The notes beneath the pieces are model-generated. The model was not told where the DNA came from. It ran no database searches and saw only the letters and a list, made by a program, of their open reading frames with translations. 54,885 bases of DNA from Micromonospora zingiberis. GTDB taxonomy: Bacteria > Actinomycetota > Actinomycetes > Mycobacteriales > Micromonosporaceae. Of the stretch, positions 52,085 through 54,885 are shown one piece after another (the first letter of the stretch is position 1; every line of letters starts with the position of its first letter). Position numbers and translations under genes: made by a program. The DNA lies in the NCBI RefSeq assembly GCF_004331455.1, contig NZ_SJJR01000029.1, positions 1 through 54,885 on the forward strand. The letters are read 5' to 3'.

Positions 52085-54672
52085 CGCCGCTGCGCCTCCG
52101 ACTCCTGAGAACCGGCCTCCTCAGCCCGGTCCTCGCCGTCAGCCGGCACGGCGTCGGCCGTAGGCCGCGCCACCGCGTCGACGGCCCGCTCGTCCTCGTC
52201 AGCAACCGCAGCGTTCGCGTCGGCCGCGGCCGACACCTCGCCATCAACGTCGTCGTCGGCCGCGATCTCGTCCGCCACGTCGTCGGCAGCATCGTCGTCG
52301 GCGGTCGGCTCCGCCAGCGCGACGGCGGCCTCGGAGAGGTCGGCGTCCGGCTGGGCCGGAACGGCTCCCGGGGCACCGGGGCCGGCGACCAGTTCCTCGG
52401 CCGCCTCGTCCTCGTCGTCGCCCTCGATGACCACGCCGTCCAGTTCGAGCAGCCGCTCGGCCGCGTCGGTCTCGGCATCGGCGTCGACCTCCGCCGCCCG
52501 GGAGAACCACTCGCGGGCCTCCGCGCGCCGCCCGACGGCCAGCAGGGCGTCGGCGTACGCGTACCGCAGCCGCGCCGTCCACGGCTCGGCCGTATCGGCG
52601 GTCAACTCGCGAACCTGGAGCATGGCGACGGCCGCATCGCGCTGGCCGAGGTCGCCTCGGGCTCCAGCGGCCACGATCAGCAGCTCGATCGCCACGGCCC
52701 GGTCCAGCTTCTCCTGGTCCGCGCCACGGAACAGGTCGATCGCACGTTCGGGCCGACCCAACGCCCGCTCACAGTCCGCGACAACCGCCAGGTGGCTCTG
52801 CAAACCACTCATCCGGTGGTACGTCCGCAGCTCAGCGATCGCGGTCTGCCACTCGCCAGCGTGGTACGCCGCCAGCCCGACCGCCTCCCGGACCGCCGAG
52901 ATCCGCGATGCGAGGCGGCGTGCCGCCATCGCGTGCGCCAGCGCTTCGGCCGGGTCCTCGTCGATCAGCTGTCCGGTCGCTACCAGGTGACGCGCCACGG
53001 TCTCCGCGACCGGCTTGGCCAACGAGAGCAGCTCGGCGCGGACGTCCTTGTCCAGGTCGGTCGCGACGATCTCGTCGGGAAGCGCCGGAGCGGACGTACC
53101 ATCGGCCTGCTCCGCGCCGTCCCGCCCGGCACGCGGCGGCCCCTCGCGACGCTCCCGGTCGTCACGGAAGCCACGTTCGCGGCGCTCGCCACCTCGCTCG
53201 TCGCTACCCCGACGGAAGCCACCCTCACCGCCACGGAAGCCGCCTTCACGACGGTCACCATCGCGGAACCCGCCGGAGCGTTCGGTGTTGTCGCGGCGGA
53301 AGCCACCCTCACGACGGTCACCGCCACGGAACCCGCCCTCACGGCGCTCACCATCGCGGAACCCGCCTTCACGACGGTCACCGCCACGGGACCCGCCTCC
53401 AGGGCGGTCACCATCGCGGGACCCGCCTCCAGGGCGGTCACCGCCACGGAACCCGCCCTCACGACGGTCACCATCACGGAACCCGCCCTCACGACGGTCA
53501 CCGCCACGGAACCCGCCCTCACGACGGTCACCGCCACGGAACCCGCCCTCACGACGGTCACCATCACGGAACCCGCCCTCACGACGGTCACCGCCACGGA
53601 ACCCGCCCTCACGGCGGTCACCATCACGGGACCCGCCTCCAGGGCGGTCACCGCCACGGAAGCCACCCTCACGACGGTCACCGCCACGGAACCCGCCCTC
53701 ACGACGGTCACCATCACGGAACCCGCCCTCACGACGGTCACCGCCACGGAAGCCACCCTCACGGCGCTCACCATCGCGGAACCCGCCTTCACGACGGTCA
53801 CCGCCACGGAACCCGCCCTCACGGCGCTCACCATCACGGAACCCGCCCTCACGGCGCTCACCGCCACGGAACCCGCCAGCACGGTCGGTGTTGTCGCGGC
53901 GGAACCCGCCCTCGCGACGGTCACCATCGCGGAAGCCGCCTTCACGACGGTCACCGCCACGGAACCCGCCCTCACGGCGCTCACCATCGCGGGACCCGCC
54001 TCCAGGGCGGTCACCGCCACGGAAGCCACCTTCACGACGGTCACCGCCACGGAACCCACCGGAGCGGTCGGTGTTGTCGCGGCGGAAGCCACCCTCACGA
54101 CGGTCACCATCACGGAATCCGCCTTCGCGACGGTCACCGCCACGGAACCCGCCTTCGCGACGGTCACCGCCACGGAACCCGCCTTCGCGACGGTCACCAT
54201 CACGGGACCCGCCTTCACGACGGTCACCGCCACGGAACCCGCCCTCACGGCGCTCACCATCACGGGACCCGCCCTCACGACGGTCACCGCCACGGAAGCC
54301 GCCGGCGCGGTCGGTGTTGTCGCGGCGGAACCCGCCCGGGCGGTCGTCTCCGTACCGGCGCTCACCTCGGTCGCCGTCGCGGGAGCCGCTGCGCTCAGCA
54401 CTGTAGCCACGATCGCGGCGGTCGCCACCGGACCCGCCGCCGGTGCCCCGGCCACTGTCGCGGTAGCCGCCCTCACGGCGGTCGCCGTCGCGGCGGAAGC
54501 CGCCGGACCGGGAACGGTCAGCCCCGTCACCGCGTCCGTCGCGGGAGCCTTGCCCCCGGTCGCGGTCGTCGCGGTACGACGGGCGGTCGTCCCGGCGGAG
54601 GCTACGGTCACGGCCCTCGGGCCGGCCCTCGTAGCCTCGGGGACGGTCTCCGCCCTGAGCTCCTGAACTCAC
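52081..54672 (-). CDS. Arg/Gly-repeat protein with a C-terminal TPR-like domain
   Basis: An 863-residue protein when started at GTG 54672 (AAGGA 7 nt upstream). Residues about 1-540 are a tandem array of RREGGFRGGD/RREGGFRDGD decamers with a few FRRDNTDRAGG variants. Residues about 550-740 are a TPR-like helical domain (SLAKPVAETVARHLVATGQL at its start); the tail after about 740 is acidic. The positively charged RGG-like part could bind RNA or phase-separate. It starts 88 bp after the 5S rRNA. Function unknown. Confidence 0.85.
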   Translation of the reverse strand: MSSGAQGGDRPRGYEGRPEGRDRSLRRDDRPSYRDDRDRGQGSRDGRGDGADRSRSGGFRRDGDRREGGYRDSGRGTGGGSGGDRRDRGYSAERSGSRDGDRGERRYGDDRPGGFRRDNTDRAGGFRGGDRREGGSRDGERREGGFRGGDRREGGSRDGDRREGGFRGGDRREGGFRGGDRREGGFRDGDRREGGFRRDNTDRSGGFRGGDRREGGFRGGDRPGGGSRDGERREGGFRGGDRREGGFRDGDRREGGFRRDNTDRAGGFRGGERREGGFRDGERREGGFRGGDRREGGFRDGERREGGFRGGDRREGGFRDGDRREGGFRGGDRREGGFRGGDRPGGGSRDGDRREGGFRGGDRREGGFRDGDRREGGFRGGDRREGGFRGGDRREGGFRDGDRREGGFRGGDRPGGGSRDGDRPGGGSRGGDRREGGFRDGERREGGFRGGDRREGGFRRDNTERSGGFRDGDRREGGFRGGEGGFRRGSDERGGERRERGFRDDRERREGPPRAGRDGAEQADGTSAPALPDEIVATDLDKDVRAELLSLAKPVAETVARHLVATGQLIDEDPAEALAHAMAARRLASRISAVREAVGLAAYHAGEWQTAIAELRTYHRMSGLQSHLAVVADCERALGRPERAIDLFRGADQEKLDRAVAIELLIVAAGARGDLGQRDAAVAMLQVRELTADTAEPWTARLRYAYADALLAVGRRAEAREWFSRAAEVDADAETDAAERLLELDGVVIEGDDEDEAAEELVAGPGAPGAVPAQPDADLSEAAVALAEPTADDDAADDVADEIAADDDVDGEVSAAADANAAVADEDERAVDAVARPTADAVPADGEDRAEEAGSQESEAQRR
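53196..54345 (-). repeat. 30-bp tandem repeat array within the RG-repeat gene
   Basis: About 1.1 kb of near-identical 30-bp units (GG[A/G]-TTC-CG[C/T]-GG-type codons). Unit variants (FRGGD, FRDGD, FRDGE, SRDGD) are shuffled, as expected from slippage and unequal exchange. Confidence 0.9.
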
Positions 54673-54759
54673 AGGTACATCCTTCCTAGGTGCGCCACTT
54701 CCGGGCGCAACGCAGTCGAGGGCCGACCCGATTCCGGGCGGCCCTCGACTGTGACGTGT

Positions 54760-54878
54760 GTCCGGCGGTGTCCTACTCTCCCACACCCTCCCGAGTGCAG
54801 TACCATCGGCGCTGGAGGGCTTAGCTTCCGGGTTCGGAATGTAACCGGGCGTTTCCCCTCCGCCATGACCGCCGTAAC
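54760..54878 (-). rRNA. rrf: 5S ribosomal RNA
   Basis: The minus strand begins GTTACGGCGGTCATGGCGGA and contains CGCCCGGTTACATTCCGAAC and GGGAGAGTAGGACACCGCCG, the actinobacterial 5S consensus, about 119 nt. The 23S and 16S genes should lie right of the window, with transcription running leftwards. Confidence 0.95.
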
Positions 54879-54885
54879 CTTATCA

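Noticed and set aside
53196..54345. Possible CRISPR array
   Set aside because: Units are contiguous coding repeats with no unique spacers and no cas genes.
52792..54666. A plus-strand frame of repeated Thr/Ala units opposite the RG-repeat gene
   Set aside because: It mirrors the 30-bp repeats. The minus strand has the ribosome binding site, the TPR domain and the 4-nt overlap with the next gene.

Overview
The window is high-GC actinobacterial DNA. Gene content and order (der-cmk-rluB-scpB-scpA-parA-xerD-ald, pyrG, steA/mctB, recN, nadK, tlyA, then a 5S rRNA) fit the chromosome of a Micromonosporaceae member such as Micromonospora; this is inferred from gene order and composition only. Nearly every chromosomal gene is on the minus strand and neighbours often overlap by 4 nt.

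Region A (1-8874) is a conflict or programmed-response locus. Reading right to left, five minus-strand genes are packed with 1-4 nt overlaps or a 1-nt gap: an EAD1-trypsin protease, an EAD1 protein with no visible NTP-binding motif, a MoxR AAA+ ATPase, a vWA protein and a large CHAT protease-STAND NTPase-TPR protein that runs off the left edge. A zinc-ribbon/three-helix membrane protein gene diverges from them. The parts match MoxR-vWA systems known from comparative genomics in which effector-associated domains bring proteases and sensors together; the outcome is probably regulated proteolysis under stress or invasion.

Region B (about 9064-26209) is an integrated mobilizable element next to tRNA-Pro(GGG). 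It carries a tyrosine integrase, two excisionase-like HTH proteins, MobC-like and relaxase genes, a DUF2637/SpdB-like membrane protein, a ParB-like protein, several unknown small proteins and a coupled cassette of Mom-like GNAT, DNA methyltransferase and DpdA/TGT-like protein. All three cassette proteins carry a terminal QL[ST]LF motif, the consensus for binding the beta sliding clamp, which suggests DNA base modification coupled to replication. No FtsK/TraB translocase or replication initiator was seen, so it looks mobilizable rather than self-transferable. A 12-bp dyad (GCTAC-n2-GTAGC) lies ahead of most of its transcription units and a separate 16-bp motif occurs three times; both may be element-wide regulatory sites. 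The far attachment site was not found, so region A could be cargo of the same element.

Region C (26383-54885) is core chromosome: GTPase/kinase/pseudouridine synthase, chromosome segregation (ScpAB, ParA, XerD), alanine dehydrogenase, CTP synthase with a NUDIX hydrolase, a cell-envelope cluster (phosphatase-like membrane protein, GT4 glycosyltransferase, MurJ-like flippase, MraY-like transferase, MctB/SteB, SteA), DNA repair and NAD kinase, TlyA, an Ala/Lys-tailed coiled-coil protein, an SCP2-like protein, a HAD phosphatase, a striking Arg/Gly-repeat TPR protein, and the 5S rRNA end of an rRNA operon. Long antisense open frames caused by high GC were discarded.
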